From JBCBKZ01 sp039026975 (lineage in GTDB: Bacteria; Bacteroidota; Bacteroidia; J057): a stretch of DNA of 26,785 nt. The stretch lies in contig JBCCLI010000038.1 of the NCBI GenBank assembly GCA_039026975.1, forward strand, positions 1 through 26,785, given 5' to 3'. Both the position numbers and the translations under genes were made by a program. The notes under the pieces were generated by a model, which saw only the letters and a list, made by a program, of their open reading frames with translations, was not told the origin of the DNA and made no database searches. Numbering within the stretch: position 1 is the stretch's first letter; the number at the start of each line of letters is the position of its first letter. This document shows positions 9,149-17,664 of the stretch, piece by piece.

Positions 9149-12100
9149 TCAGGAAATACTTTCTGTTTCCTCAGGGCTGGCTGGAAATTTAAGGTAAAAA
9201 GTAGCACCAAGGCCGAGGTCTCCTTTCGCCCATGCGTGCCCTCCTTGTATCTCCATAGCTTTCTGCACTATAGAGAGTCCTACACCATGGCCTTCTTTAG
9301 ACTTTGCTTCATATAATCGCTCAAACACCTCAAAAATCTTTTTGTTGTCAGCGGGTTCAAACCCTATTCCATTATCCTTAATAAAATAGGTAAAGTAGTT
9401 TTCATCATTTTCTTTAAAAGCGCCTACTTCTATTATGGATTTTCTATCCTCATGCCTGTACTTCATGGCATTGGATAATAGATTTGTGAATATTTGCTTG
9501 GTAAAAGTAAAATCAGCCCACAGCGCAGGCGTGTCCCTGAAGATTAATTCGAAATCATCTGTAGTTCTAAGATATTGTAAGTCTTCCCATATTTCTTTTA
9601 CCATAGCTTCTACGTCTATCCATTCTTTTTGAAGTTCAACTCGTTCAAGTTTTAGGTAGGAGAGGAGCCCATCAATAATTTGGGCCATTTGTCCTGACTG
9701 ACGGAGCATTTTAGTGAGGATATCGTTTTCTCTTTCCCCTAGTTTTTGGGAAAAATCAATTTTTAAGACCTCTCCGAATGCGTAGATGGCTCGTAAGGGT
9801 CCACGGAGATCATGGGCCATGGTACGTGTTAGGGTACGTAGTTGCTGGTTAGTCTTGACTAAAGACGCGGTCCGCTGATCTACCAGGTTTTCGAGTTCTA
9901 TATATGCATCAGGAAGTCCATTTTCTTTTTCCTGTATCATCCCAAAATCTAATAAAGTCCCTATTTGGATGATGTAGGTCTGTTCATTTCGCACCATGAG
10001 GTATTTGATAGAATTTATCTTAACCGTCTTGTCATGGTGAGTGAGGGTTTCTATTTCTGAGAAGGTTTGGCTTTCTACCAGCACTTTTTCATCATTTGCC
10101 CTCAACTGAGAGGCAATGTCTGAAGGGAACAGGGCAAAATCATTACTGCCTATAACAGATGCATAAGGTTTTCTGAGTAAGTGTAAAAACCCACAGTTTG
10201 CATAGATGTATTTGAACTGTTCATCCTTGATACTGATAAAAGTTTCTTTAGCGGCCGTAATCTGGTTAAATAACTGTATATGTTCTACCTCAGTTTCATT
10301 GACTAGTGTATTACCAGCCAAGTTGATGATAGACAGCATAAACGAGTTTTCTCTTTCACCTTCTAACTGGAAAGTACGTATCTCCGCATAGAACAATTGA
10401 GACTTTCCCTCAGTAGACCGTTCTATATAGTGGTAAGATTGGGTAGCAGTATCAGTTTTACAGGCAGAGAAGGCGGCTAGAAATTTTTGCTTAAGAGAAT
10501 CTTTTAGCGCGTCCTCATAAGTAATTCCTACCAGCTTTTGGTCATTAGCATATGATTGCTCGGTATTACTGAACCTAATTACCCCTTCCTTATCCAGGAT
10601 GAATACTTTTAGGGGGAGAAAATCTAGGATCTGGCGATGGTATTTTTCAGTTTCTGCCAGTAGAAGTTCTCCTTCCTTCCTACTCGTAATGTCTATGAGA
10701 AGAATAATTAGGCCTTCTAAGCGGTTTTGTACCAGTAGTGGGTTTATTCTTACCAGATAGTGGAGATTGCCATTTTGAGCACGTACCTCTTGTTCAATGG
10801 GTTCCAGGGTCTGTCTTACCTCCTTTAGATCTTCCTGAAAGTTGGGGTATTCCCATTTGAAGCTAAACTTATCTACAGATGTACCTATGTCATTATCTGA
10901 CAAATTAATGACTTGTGTAAAGGTAGGGGTAAAGAGTTTAATCTGTAGTCTTTCATCCAGAAATAAGGTTCCTATTTCTGTATTAGCTAAGAGATTATCT
11001 ATGGTCGCATTAGCATCTGTCAGTTCTTTATTTCTAGCTTGTAATTCAGAATTAACAGTGTAGAGCTCTTCGTTAACAGACTGTAGTTCTTCATTGGTAC
11101 TTTGGAGTTCTTCATTAGAAGCCAGCAGTTCTTCATTAGCAGATTGCAGTTCTTCATTACTCGTCTCTAATTCTTCCAGGCTATTTTGTACTTCCTGCTT
11201 GGCTAGGGCCAGCTCATCTTGTAGGTCCCGGATCACTTCATAGCTATTGGCCTGGATGACTGAGCTATCTATAACAGAAAGAGACGGACTCTTTTTCATG
11301 TCTGGGTCCGGAGATCTATACTCTATCAGGAAAAGAGACTTCTCAAAAGGCGTAATGATAGATTCTATGTAGATGTTATACATGGGGCCTTCTGACGCTG
11401 AACTTCCTTGTAGGTCTACATTGGGATATAATAGTGGGCCTTCTTCTGTTAGTAAACGTCTTAAGGCATCTCTGATAATGACTACCATAGACTCAGACAC
11501 CATGGACAGTAGGTCCTTGCTCACCTCCATATCAGGTAGATTTAGGAACTTGCCGGCTCCACCTGCCAGATATAGGATCTGGAATTCATCATCTATTAAA
11601 ATACTGGTAGGAACAAACTTATCTAATAGTACCTTGGCATAGGAAAAGCGGGTTTGTCTGAGGGGAGAGCGATCTCCCAGTCTGTAAGGATCTCCCAAAT
11701 AGGTAGGAACCCCTCTTTTCAGTTCTGGATTTCTGATGGAATAGTATTTTCTGATTTTAGGGGTTTCTCCCCAGGTTTGAAAGACTTTCCATTTCTCACT
11801 CAGCACATTGAAGTTATCCTTAAAGTCTAATACATTCTCGCTGGCTCCTAGCCACATATAAGCACCTGATTTTAAGCCAAAATGAAAATTCAAGAGTAGT
11901 TTTCGCTGCATAGGCTGCTGGAGATAGATCAGGAAATTCCGGCAGGAGATCATATCTAAATTGATAAATGGAGGATCTGCTGTAGCATCATTACGTGCAA
12001 ATATGATGTTATCCCTGATGAAGCTTTTTACTTCAAATTTTTCTCCATTGTAATTAAAGTAGGTGTCCAGCATTTCTTCTGAGATAGCAGAAAGCTTGGA

Positions 12101-13204
12101 GGGGGCATAATGCCCTTTAGAGGCTATGGCTAAAGCCTGATTATTAACGTCAGTAGCAATGATGGTGAACTGTGGATGCATCCGCCTCTCTGCTGCATAC
12201 TTGTGAAGGGCAATAGCCAAGGAATACACTTCCTCTCCGGTGGAACAGGCACATACCCAAATACGGATTTCTTTATGTTTATTCTCTCCTACCAGCTTGG
12301 GGAATACTACTGCTTCCAGTGTTTTGTACGCTTGAGGATCTCTGAAAAACTCTGTGACCCCTATGAGGAGTTCCTGAAATAATTCTTCTACCCGTGGAGG
12401 ATTCTCTAATAAAAACTGGTAATATCTGGCCAGGGAAGAAATTTGGCCCGTGGCCATTTGCTTATCTATCCGCCTTCTAATAGTATTTAGCTTATACTGG
12501 CTGAAATCTACATCATGGTATTTTTTGATTAATTCCATGATGCTGGTTAAGGTAATCAGCTCTTGTGTTTCTTCAGTATTCTTAGGCTTAGCTAGAACAG
12601 ATTCTGCTAAAAACTTCTTTGAGCCTATTTTACTCAAGGTGATAAGTTTTTCCGCTATAGCCTCGGGGGGGAGTACAAAGTCTACTACCTGGGTATCTAT
12701 GGCACTTAAAGGCATCCCATCAAACTCCCCACTTTTGGGATCTTGAACCATCACGATTCCACCATTTTCCTTAACTGTCCTGATACCTCTGGATCCATCT
12801 GTTCCAGTTCCAGATAATATGACTGCTACAGACTTAGGGCCCACATCCTGCCCCAGGGTGTGTAAAAATATATCAATGACAAAATGAGGAGAGTCATCCT
12901 GCTTTCTTCCCTCTAATAAGAGTTTACTATTTTCTATCCGCAACTCATAGCCTGCTGGAATGAGATAGACGTAGTTAGGTTTTACCTCCATCTCATGTTC
13001 TGCCATTACAACGGACATTTGGGTATCCTTTGCGAGAATATCCTTCATAAGACTTTTAAATCTTCTGGAGAGGTGCTGGACTATAATGAAGGCCATATTA
13101 GTGTTACTGGGAAGTTGGAGTAACAGCTTTTCAATAGCTTTTAATCCGCCTGCGGATGCGCCTATGCCTACTATGGGGAAGGTACGGGTAAGTATTTCTG
13201 GCAT
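9149..13204 (-). CDS. CheB-CheR-coiled coil-PAS-histidine kinase fusion, second copy
   Basis: A 1351-residue paralogue of the 3525-7589 protein with the same domain order. The CheB part (residues 9-190) keeps S17 (GASAGG), H44 (QHLS) and D136 (GTGTDGS). The CheR part (about 215-480) keeps FFRDP (286-290) and ACSTGEE (319-325). The heptad coiled coil spans about 655-730, followed by PAS regions near 735-840, 850-960 and 970-1085. The kinase core has H1131 in MAHDLRGP, N1241/N1245, G1 D1277-N-G and G2 GHGVG (1305-1309). All catalytic motifs look intact. Unlike its paralogue, no response regulator follows; the gene converges on the pseudokinase. The ATG at 13204 puts the CheB P-loop-like GASAGG where expected for the family. 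Likely soluble. Its methylation substrates and signal are unknown. Confidence 0.95.
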   Translation of the reverse strand: MPEILTRTFPIVGIGASAGGLKAIEKLLLQLPSNTNMAFIIVQHLSRRFKSLMKDILAKDTQMSVVMAEHEMEVKPNYVYLIPAGYELRIENSKLLLEGRKQDDSPHFVIDIFLHTLGQDVGPKSVAVILSGTGTDGSRGIRTVKENGGIVMVQDPKSGEFDGMPLSAIDTQVVDFVLPPEAIAEKLITLSKIGSKKFLAESVLAKPKNTEETQELITLTSIMELIKKYHDVDFSQYKLNTIRRRIDKQMATGQISSLARYYQFLLENPPRVEELFQELLIGVTEFFRDPQAYKTLEAVVFPKLVGENKHKEIRIWVCACSTGEEVYSLAIALHKYAAERRMHPQFTIIATDVNNQALAIASKGHYAPSKLSAISEEMLDTYFNYNGEKFEVKSFIRDNIIFARNDATADPPFINLDMISCRNFLIYLQQPMQRKLLLNFHFGLKSGAYMWLGASENVLDFKDNFNVLSEKWKVFQTWGETPKIRKYYSIRNPELKRGVPTYLGDPYRLGDRSPLRQTRFSYAKVLLDKFVPTSILIDDEFQILYLAGGAGKFLNLPDMEVSKDLLSMVSESMVVIIRDALRRLLTEEGPLLYPNVDLQGSSASEGPMYNIYIESIITPFEKSLFLIEYRSPDPDMKKSPSLSVIDSSVIQANSYEVIRDLQDELALAKQEVQNSLEELETSNEELQSANEELLASNEELQSTNEELQSVNEELYTVNSELQARNKELTDANATIDNLLANTEIGTLFLDERLQIKLFTPTFTQVINLSDNDIGTSVDKFSFKWEYPNFQEDLKEVRQTLEPIEQEVRAQNGNLHYLVRINPLLVQNRLEGLIILLIDITSRKEGELLLAETEKYHRQILDFLPLKVFILDKEGVIRFSNTEQSYANDQKLVGITYEDALKDSLKQKFLAAFSACKTDTATQSYHYIERSTEGKSQLFYAEIRTFQLEGERENSFMLSIINLAGNTLVNETEVEHIQLFNQITAAKETFISIKDEQFKYIYANCGFLHLLRKPYASVIGSNDFALFPSDIASQLRANDEKVLVESQTFSEIETLTHHDKTVKINSIKYLMVRNEQTYIIQIGTLLDFGMIQEKENGLPDAYIELENLVDQRTASLVKTNQQLRTLTRTMAHDLRGPLRAIYAFGEVLKIDFSQKLGERENDILTKMLRQSGQMAQIIDGLLSYLKLERVELQKEWIDVEAMVKEIWEDLQYLRTTDDFELIFRDTPALWADFTFTKQIFTNLLSNAMKYRHEDRKSIIEVGAFKENDENYFTYFIKDNGIGFEPADNKKIFEVFERLYEAKSKEGHGVGLSIVQKAMEIQGGHAWAKGDLGLGATFYLKFPASPEETESIS
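11021..11179 (-). repeat. Heptad (21-base) repeat encoding NEEL coiled coil, copy B
   Basis: Residues about 676-728 of the second CheB-CheR-kinase repeat the same seven-residue unit, including EELQSTNEELQSVNEELYT, which is identical in copy A. This is the most conserved stretch between the two paralogues, so it is a likely site of recombination between them as well as a structural coiled coil. Confidence 0.85.
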
Positions 13205-13537
13205 ATGATTTTTAGGCTTAAGTATGTGGTATTTTATATATGTTAAAGTAGTTTAAAATCCAGACTTTATGAAGGAAAAGTATATTTTCTTCGTGAAATA
13301 GTTTGAATGTATGTTTAGATTTTATACCAGAAAGGAAGGTCCTTTCCCTTAGGTGAGGTGGCAGCTAATATTTTAGGTCGTTCCCATCTGACTACCAACA
13401 GGATAGGCTCGCAAGGGATTCCCCCTCTTACCTGAGAGGATCATTCAGGAGTAATATCAGATGATGGCTGACTCCCCTACATCTAATTAAGTCCTTCACC
13501 CTGTGAGGGCGATGAGTATGAGGCAGTAGGAAAGTGC
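13205..13537. other. Intergenic gap upstream of second CheBR kinase
   Basis: These 333 bases lie between the end of the regulator at 13538 and the start of the kinase at 13204, both on the minus strand, so they should hold a terminator and a promoter. A 7-base hairpin (GAAAGGA, loop AGG, TCCTTTC) lies at 13330-13346, without a T-tract on either side. No exact TAnnTTTG element was found on the minus strand, and no coding frame stands out. Confidence 0.45.
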
Positions 13538-13948
13538 CTATGGAATCTTATTAATAATCCCCCAATAAAGCCCCAGCGTATTGATAGCTTCCTTAAATGC
13601 CTGTTGTTTAACCGGCTTAGTTACAAAAGAATTTACCCCAAGCTCATAACAACGCTTGATGTCAGGGGCTTCACTGGAAGAGGTCAAGACCACAATGGGG
13701 AAAGAGGGATAATCTGATGCTCGGATAATCTCTAACGCTTCTATCCCTGATACTTGTGGCATACTCAAGTCAAGTAATACTACTGCAAGCTCTAAGGCTT
13801 TTCCAGATGATAAGTATTCCAGGAACTCTTGCCCTGTTTCCAGTACCTCAACGGGGTTTGCCAGTGGAATTTCTTTAAGCGCCCTAAGTGTCATCTCTGC
13901 ATCGAACGGATCATCTTCCACGATTAAAATGGTTTTTAGCGTACTCAT
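13538..13948 (-). CDS. Single-domain response regulator (CheY/Rcp1-like)
   Basis: A 136-residue receiver domain without output domain. Key residues are E11-D12-D13, phospho-acceptor D60 in LLDLSMP, switch T89 and K111 in TKPVK. Its ATG overlaps the stop of the upstream kinase by four bases (ATGA), indicating translational coupling and a cognate pair. It is clearly paralogous to the regulator at 2361-2768: both share CYELG, NSFVTKPVK and TLGLYWGI near the C-terminus, and both follow a multi-PAS kinase. That makes each pair a duplicated two-gene module. The protein probably passes the signal on by contact with a partner encoded elsewhere. Confidence 0.93.
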   Translation of the reverse strand: MSTLKTILIVEDDPFDAEMTLRALKEIPLANPVEVLETGQEFLEYLSSGKALELAVVLLDLSMPQVSGIEALEIIRASDYPSFPIVVLTSSSEAPDIKRCYELGVNSFVTKPVKQQAFKEAINTLGLYWGIINKIP

Positions 13949-16227
13949 AAGGGTATGGGAATAGAAAAGAAAAAGATAGTGCCTTTGTTTACTTGGCTTT
14001 CAGCCCAGATTTTACCATCGTGATGGTGGATGATTCGTTCTACATTGGCAAGTCCAATTCCATTTCCCTGGAACTGACTACGTTTGTGGAGGCTTTGGAA
14101 AATTGCAAAGAGTTTGTGGTAATATTTCATATTAAAGCCTACCCCTTGGTCTTCTAATTTAAAGGTGATTTCTCTTGGGTTCTCCTCTGTACTGATGCCT
14201 ATATAGGCCTTCCCCTTTGGGGTGGAAAACTTAATAGCGTTATCTATCAATACCTCAAATACTTTTTGAATCATAGCAGGATCTACAAAGACAGTAGGAA
14301 GGGGAGAGATGTCCCACTTGATAGGAACTGTAGCAGTATTCAAATTGAAAGCATCCCTTAGCTGCTGAATGAGTGTGTCTACCTGAACCCATTCTTTCTT
14401 TGGGATAATATTTCTGGTCCTGGAATAAGTTAGTAATTCGTCTATCATGCTTCCCATTCTTCTGGATGAGTAAATGATTCTTTCCAGTAGCATGCTTCCT
14501 TCTTCTGATAGCAGTAGGTTATCTATTTCCTCTAAATGGGTAGCATGACCCTCAATATGACGTATAGGGGCTCGTAAGTCATGGGAAACCGAGTATACTA
14601 ACTGTTCTAATTCTTCATTAGTTTCTTTGAGCTTAGTTTGAGCTAATTTTTTGGGGCTTATATCTCGTCCTATCCCCAGCACAGATTTCACCTTGCCATC
14701 TTTTGTACGTTCAAATACCGCTTCCAGGGACTCTAACCAGATATACTTGTTACGAGCTTTCTTCCATATGCGGTACTGTAAGCTCACAATTTCTTCATCC
14801 CCCAAGTTGGGTAAGGTTTGACTATGATGGGTCTTCACCAGTTCAATGTCTTCCTCATGGATGGCATTAGGTAAAAACTGATTGCCCATTGCCTTTATCT
14901 CATCTTGAGAAAACCCCAGCATTTCTGTGATAGCCTTATTGCTGTAAATATTTTCTCGCTTTTGTATATCGTAGACATATATACTATCTGCAGAAGTACT
15001 AAGAATTTTTTCCTGGAAATTATGTGCTGAAGTTAACTCTTTATGTAAAAGCTTTAGCTTTAGTTCCCGTTTGACTTCTTCATTTACATTTCTTGATATC
15101 CCAATGATGGTTTTTACCTCTCCGGTAATTGATCGGTCAAATACGGCCTCCTGGGCCTCATACCATATATGCTCTCCAGTTTGATTATGTAGGAGCCTGA
15201 ATCTCCTTTTGTTGAGCTCGCCTTCTTCCATGGCAGGTAGTGTTTCTGTGAAGTCTCTATAGATTTTAGGGAGATCATCCGGATGCATGATTTTCTGGAG
15301 GAGTTGGTCTCCCATAGTCTGTATTTCTTCAGCTGTGTAGCCCAATAATTCAACATTAGCCCTGTTAGTGAATACATATTGATGTTCCTGAACATCATAT
15401 AGGTAAATGATATCAGGGGAAGTCTCTATTATTTTCTCTCTAAATGTTAGCGCTTCTATTAATTGAAGCTCTTTCTCCATTTTACTTGAAATATCCTGTG
15501 TTATCCCTATAAGTTTTCCATCTGCTAACCTTTGGGAAAGGGTATCTTGTAGCCAGATATAGGCATCCTCTCCTATTTGATATCTATATGTGGCAGATAT
15601 TGGGAATTGATCAGATGGGGTTTTTCTGAAGATGGCCATTCTTTCCTGGTCATCAGGATGTATTCTACTGATACGGATGGTAGCGGCAGTAGCAGCCTGA
15701 ACTTCATTAGGATGGAAGTGATGGACTGCCAGGTAAGTATCTGTAAAATATGTTTCTCCAGTGTGTTCATCTACTATCCAGCTACACATATCTACTACTT
15801 TTTTCCCTTGCTGGATCAGTTGATGTTGTATAGGGTGTTCTGCTATGATAGATTCGCTCTCTTGCACCTTGTAGGTTAACACACTTACATGTTCATTATC
15901 TAAGGGTATAAAGGTGGCTGTATACCTTTTTCTCCCAAAGGTAGAGGTAGAAATGGTTCCTAACGCATCTGTACTCTTTCCCCCTGTGAAGGCATGTAGG
16001 AGACTATGCGGAAAAGGGGCTTCTCCTTTATAAGCTTCTGGAGAAACTGTTCGGAGGCTCTTCCCTATAAAGTGTTGGAAGTCTACTCCCATCATGCTAG
16101 ATATCTTATCATTGGCATATATATATTCAAAGTCCATTTCTTCCGGGGAAATGAGTTTAAATATGGTTACCCCATAAGGCAAGTGGCTGGTAAGGGTTTT
16201 AAAAAGAGAGTGGTCCAAAACCTTCAT
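13945..16227 (-). CDS. Multi-PAS sensor histidine kinase
   Basis: The frame extends to a TTG at 16242, but ATG at 16227 is preferred (760 residues). The order is an N-terminal PAS-like region (about 10-120), PAS (about 140-250), two PAS modules starting near 262 and 404, HisKA and HATPase_c. The phospho-histidine is H549 in SVSHDLRAP; the N box ends in D662-N663, G1 reads D693-Q-G-V-G697 with Gln instead of the usual Asn, and G2 is GNGIG (721-725). No membrane segment is visible. It is the full-length relative of the truncated kinase at the left edge, sharing the MCSW and RIHPDDQ motifs of the same PAS domain. A four-base overlap with the regulator at 13538-13948 identifies its partner. The signal is unknown. 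Confidence 0.93.
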   Translation of the reverse strand: MKVLDHSLFKTLTSHLPYGVTIFKLISPEEMDFEYIYANDKISSMMGVDFQHFIGKSLRTVSPEAYKGEAPFPHSLLHAFTGGKSTDALGTISTSTFGRKRYTATFIPLDNEHVSVLTYKVQESESIIAEHPIQHQLIQQGKKVVDMCSWIVDEHTGETYFTDTYLAVHHFHPNEVQAATAATIRISRIHPDDQERMAIFRKTPSDQFPISATYRYQIGEDAYIWLQDTLSQRLADGKLIGITQDISSKMEKELQLIEALTFREKIIETSPDIIYLYDVQEHQYVFTNRANVELLGYTAEEIQTMGDQLLQKIMHPDDLPKIYRDFTETLPAMEEGELNKRRFRLLHNQTGEHIWYEAQEAVFDRSITGEVKTIIGISRNVNEEVKRELKLKLLHKELTSAHNFQEKILSTSADSIYVYDIQKRENIYSNKAITEMLGFSQDEIKAMGNQFLPNAIHEEDIELVKTHHSQTLPNLGDEEIVSLQYRIWKKARNKYIWLESLEAVFERTKDGKVKSVLGIGRDISPKKLAQTKLKETNEELEQLVYSVSHDLRAPIRHIEGHATHLEEIDNLLLSEEGSMLLERIIYSSRRMGSMIDELLTYSRTRNIIPKKEWVQVDTLIQQLRDAFNLNTATVPIKWDISPLPTVFVDPAMIQKVFEVLIDNAIKFSTPKGKAYIGISTEENPREITFKLEDQGVGFNMKYYHKLFAIFQSLHKRSQFQGNGIGLANVERIIHHHDGKIWAESQVNKGTIFFFSIPIPL

Positions 16228-16402
16228 GAAGGTAAATTTCAAAGAAAATACTAAGCAATCTTACCAATTGAAAGATAATGATGTGGAGAAATTACTGATT
16301 TGGAATGTTTTTAAAGAGTTGATCCTTTTAGCGTAGAAGTAGAAGTATAAATACACTTAGATTATTGTAAATTAGAATTTCGAAACACTAGGCTGAAGGC
16401 TC

Positions 16403-16972
16403 ATGATTAAGCAAGCGGCACAAATTAAGCTTCTCATTGTAGAGGATAACCTAGATGATAGGATGATGATTAGGCGTGAACTAATCAAAAACAGGCTTGA
16501 ATTTGATATACGGGTATGTGAGGATAGGGAGGCCTTTGTATTACTATTAGAAAAGTTTGATCCTCATGTAGTACTAAGTGATTATGTACTGCCTGATTGG
16601 TCTGGTTTAGAAGCGTATTTACTCTGTCAGGAAGTCAAGCCTCAGGTACCCTTTATTTTTGTCTCAGGTGCGGTTGAGGAGCACCTAGCGGAAGACTCTG
16701 TCCTTAATAAGGCATTTGGCTTTGTGCTGAAAAATAAGTTGGAGGAACTAGGACTATTGATAGAAAAGGCGGTTAATCTTCATTATGCCAGAATCCAGCT
16801 ATCTAATTTCATTTCTTTTATAGAGGATACAAACACGTCCATCCCCAAGCTATTAGAAGCCTATCATTTATTTTTTGAGTTAGATGATTGTTGGGCTAAA
16901 GAAGGTGATATAACCCTCATAAAAACCAAGATTCAGAATATGGTAAAAGGAGTTCGAAATGGCATATTTTAA
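16403..16972 (+). CDS. Response regulator with unrecognised C-terminal extension
   Basis: A 189-residue protein. Residues 7-125 are a receiver domain with E14-D15, phospho-acceptor D60 in LSDYVLPDWSG, switch S88 in FIFVSGA and K110. The DYxLPxxSG and PFIFVSG forms are typical of receivers found in PAS/GGDEF-type signalling proteins rather than CheY. About 65 residues follow (126-189), mostly helical in appearance with an acidic patch (FELDD), and match no family I recognise; no DNA-binding motif is visible. It stands alone on the plus strand, divergent from the kinase at 16227 and converging on the next regulator with only eight bases between the stops. Its kinase is therefore not obvious; the divergent neighbour is the nearest candidate. 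Confidence 0.9.
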   Translation: MIKQAAQIKLLIVEDNLDDRMMIRRELIKNRLEFDIRVCEDREAFVLLLEKFDPHVVLSDYVLPDWSGLEAYLLCQEVKPQVPFIFVSGAVEEHLAEDSVLNKAFGFVLKNKLEELGLLIEKAVNLHYARIQLSNFISFIEDTNTSIPKLLEAYHLFFELDDCWAKEGDITLIKTKIQNMVKGVRNGIF

Positions 16973-16980
16973 CAAGAGGA

Positions 16981-17412
16981 TTATGAGCTGCTTACTTCCG
17001 GAACTAAATGCTTCATAAAGATTTCTCTATATAAGTCTACAGTTTCCAGATATCCATAAGGTTTTTCATAGATTCCTGCTGCTCCTAACTGTTTGGCTCT
17101 TTCCTGGTCATCAGGTAAACTAGAGCTTGACATGATTATGATGGGGAAGGTCTTATACGGAGAGTGCTGAAGTTCAGCAAGAACCTCAAAACCTCCTACA
17201 AAAGGCATGTTTACATCTAAGACCATCAAACTGGGGCTTTTCTCTTCATTAGGCAGTTTTGATATGTGTGATAATACTTCCCGCCCATCCAGGAAGGAGG
17301 TAGTCTGGATGTTAGGATCTATGGCCTGGATGGCTAACTGACTTAAATCATTATCCATACTGTTATCATCCACTAGATATACTAGTGGGTAATTAAATTG
17401 TAAATTCATCAT
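16981..17412 (-). CDS. Single-domain response regulator
   Basis: A 143-residue receiver domain. Key residues are D15-D16, phospho-acceptor D66 in MVLDVNMP, switch S95 and K117 in EKPYGYLET. The start is either of two adjacent ATGs (17412 or 17409). The KPY..LET ending groups it with the regulator at 3140, the partner of a CheB-CheR-kinase. It lies 252 bases downstream of the kinase at 17665 on the same strand, unlike the overlapping pairs elsewhere, and a TAGGTTTG promoter match sits 60 bases ahead of its start, so it may have its own transcript. No output domain is present. Confidence 0.92.
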   Translation of the reverse strand: MMNLQFNYPLVYLVDDNSMDNDLSQLAIQAIDPNIQTTSFLDGREVLSHISKLPNEEKSPSLMVLDVNMPFVGGFEVLAELQHSPYKTFPIIIMSSSSLPDDQERAKQLGAAGIYEKPYGYLETVDLYREIFMKHLVPEVSSS

Positions 17413-17471
17413 TACTGACAGGTTATAGCTAGAAGGAGAATAATACCCAGTTAATTTCTTGTTAGTGGTTA

Positions 17472-17479
17472 CAAACCTA
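17472..17479 (-). promoter_or_regulatory. Candidate Bacteroidota -7 element before regulator
   Basis: The minus strand reads TAGGTTTG, an exact match to the Bacteroidota -7 consensus TAnnTTTG, ending 60 bases before the ATG at 17412. No clear TTG -33 box was seen. A second exact match, TATGTTTG, lies further upstream at 17643-17650. Confidence 0.4.
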
Positions 17480-17664
17480 AAATCCTCCTTTAAGAATTTG
17501 AAGAAGGAATAATCATCTCTCTAACATTTATACTTTAGTATGGGAACTATATGAAAATGCTTAATTATCAGTCATATATTATTTTTACTAGAAATAAAAT
17601 TCCTGTGTGGATTGACAGTTTTTAGGTAAAAAGCAGAGAGAACAAACATATAATCCTTTTCATA

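Noticed and set aside
9151..9171. AGGAAA/TTTCCT hairpin between the pseudokinase and second CheBR kinase
   Set aside because: It lies within the last codons of the minus-strand gene and no T-tract follows, so a terminator is not supported.
13205..13537. Shared 12-mer ATGGCTGACTCC with the gap at 2769-3139, considered as a repeat
   Set aside because: Flanking sequence does not align, so the match is probably chance.
15573..15879. Overlapping open frames on both strands within the kinase at 13945-16227
   Set aside because: They are shadows of a well-supported kinase frame and have no features of their own.
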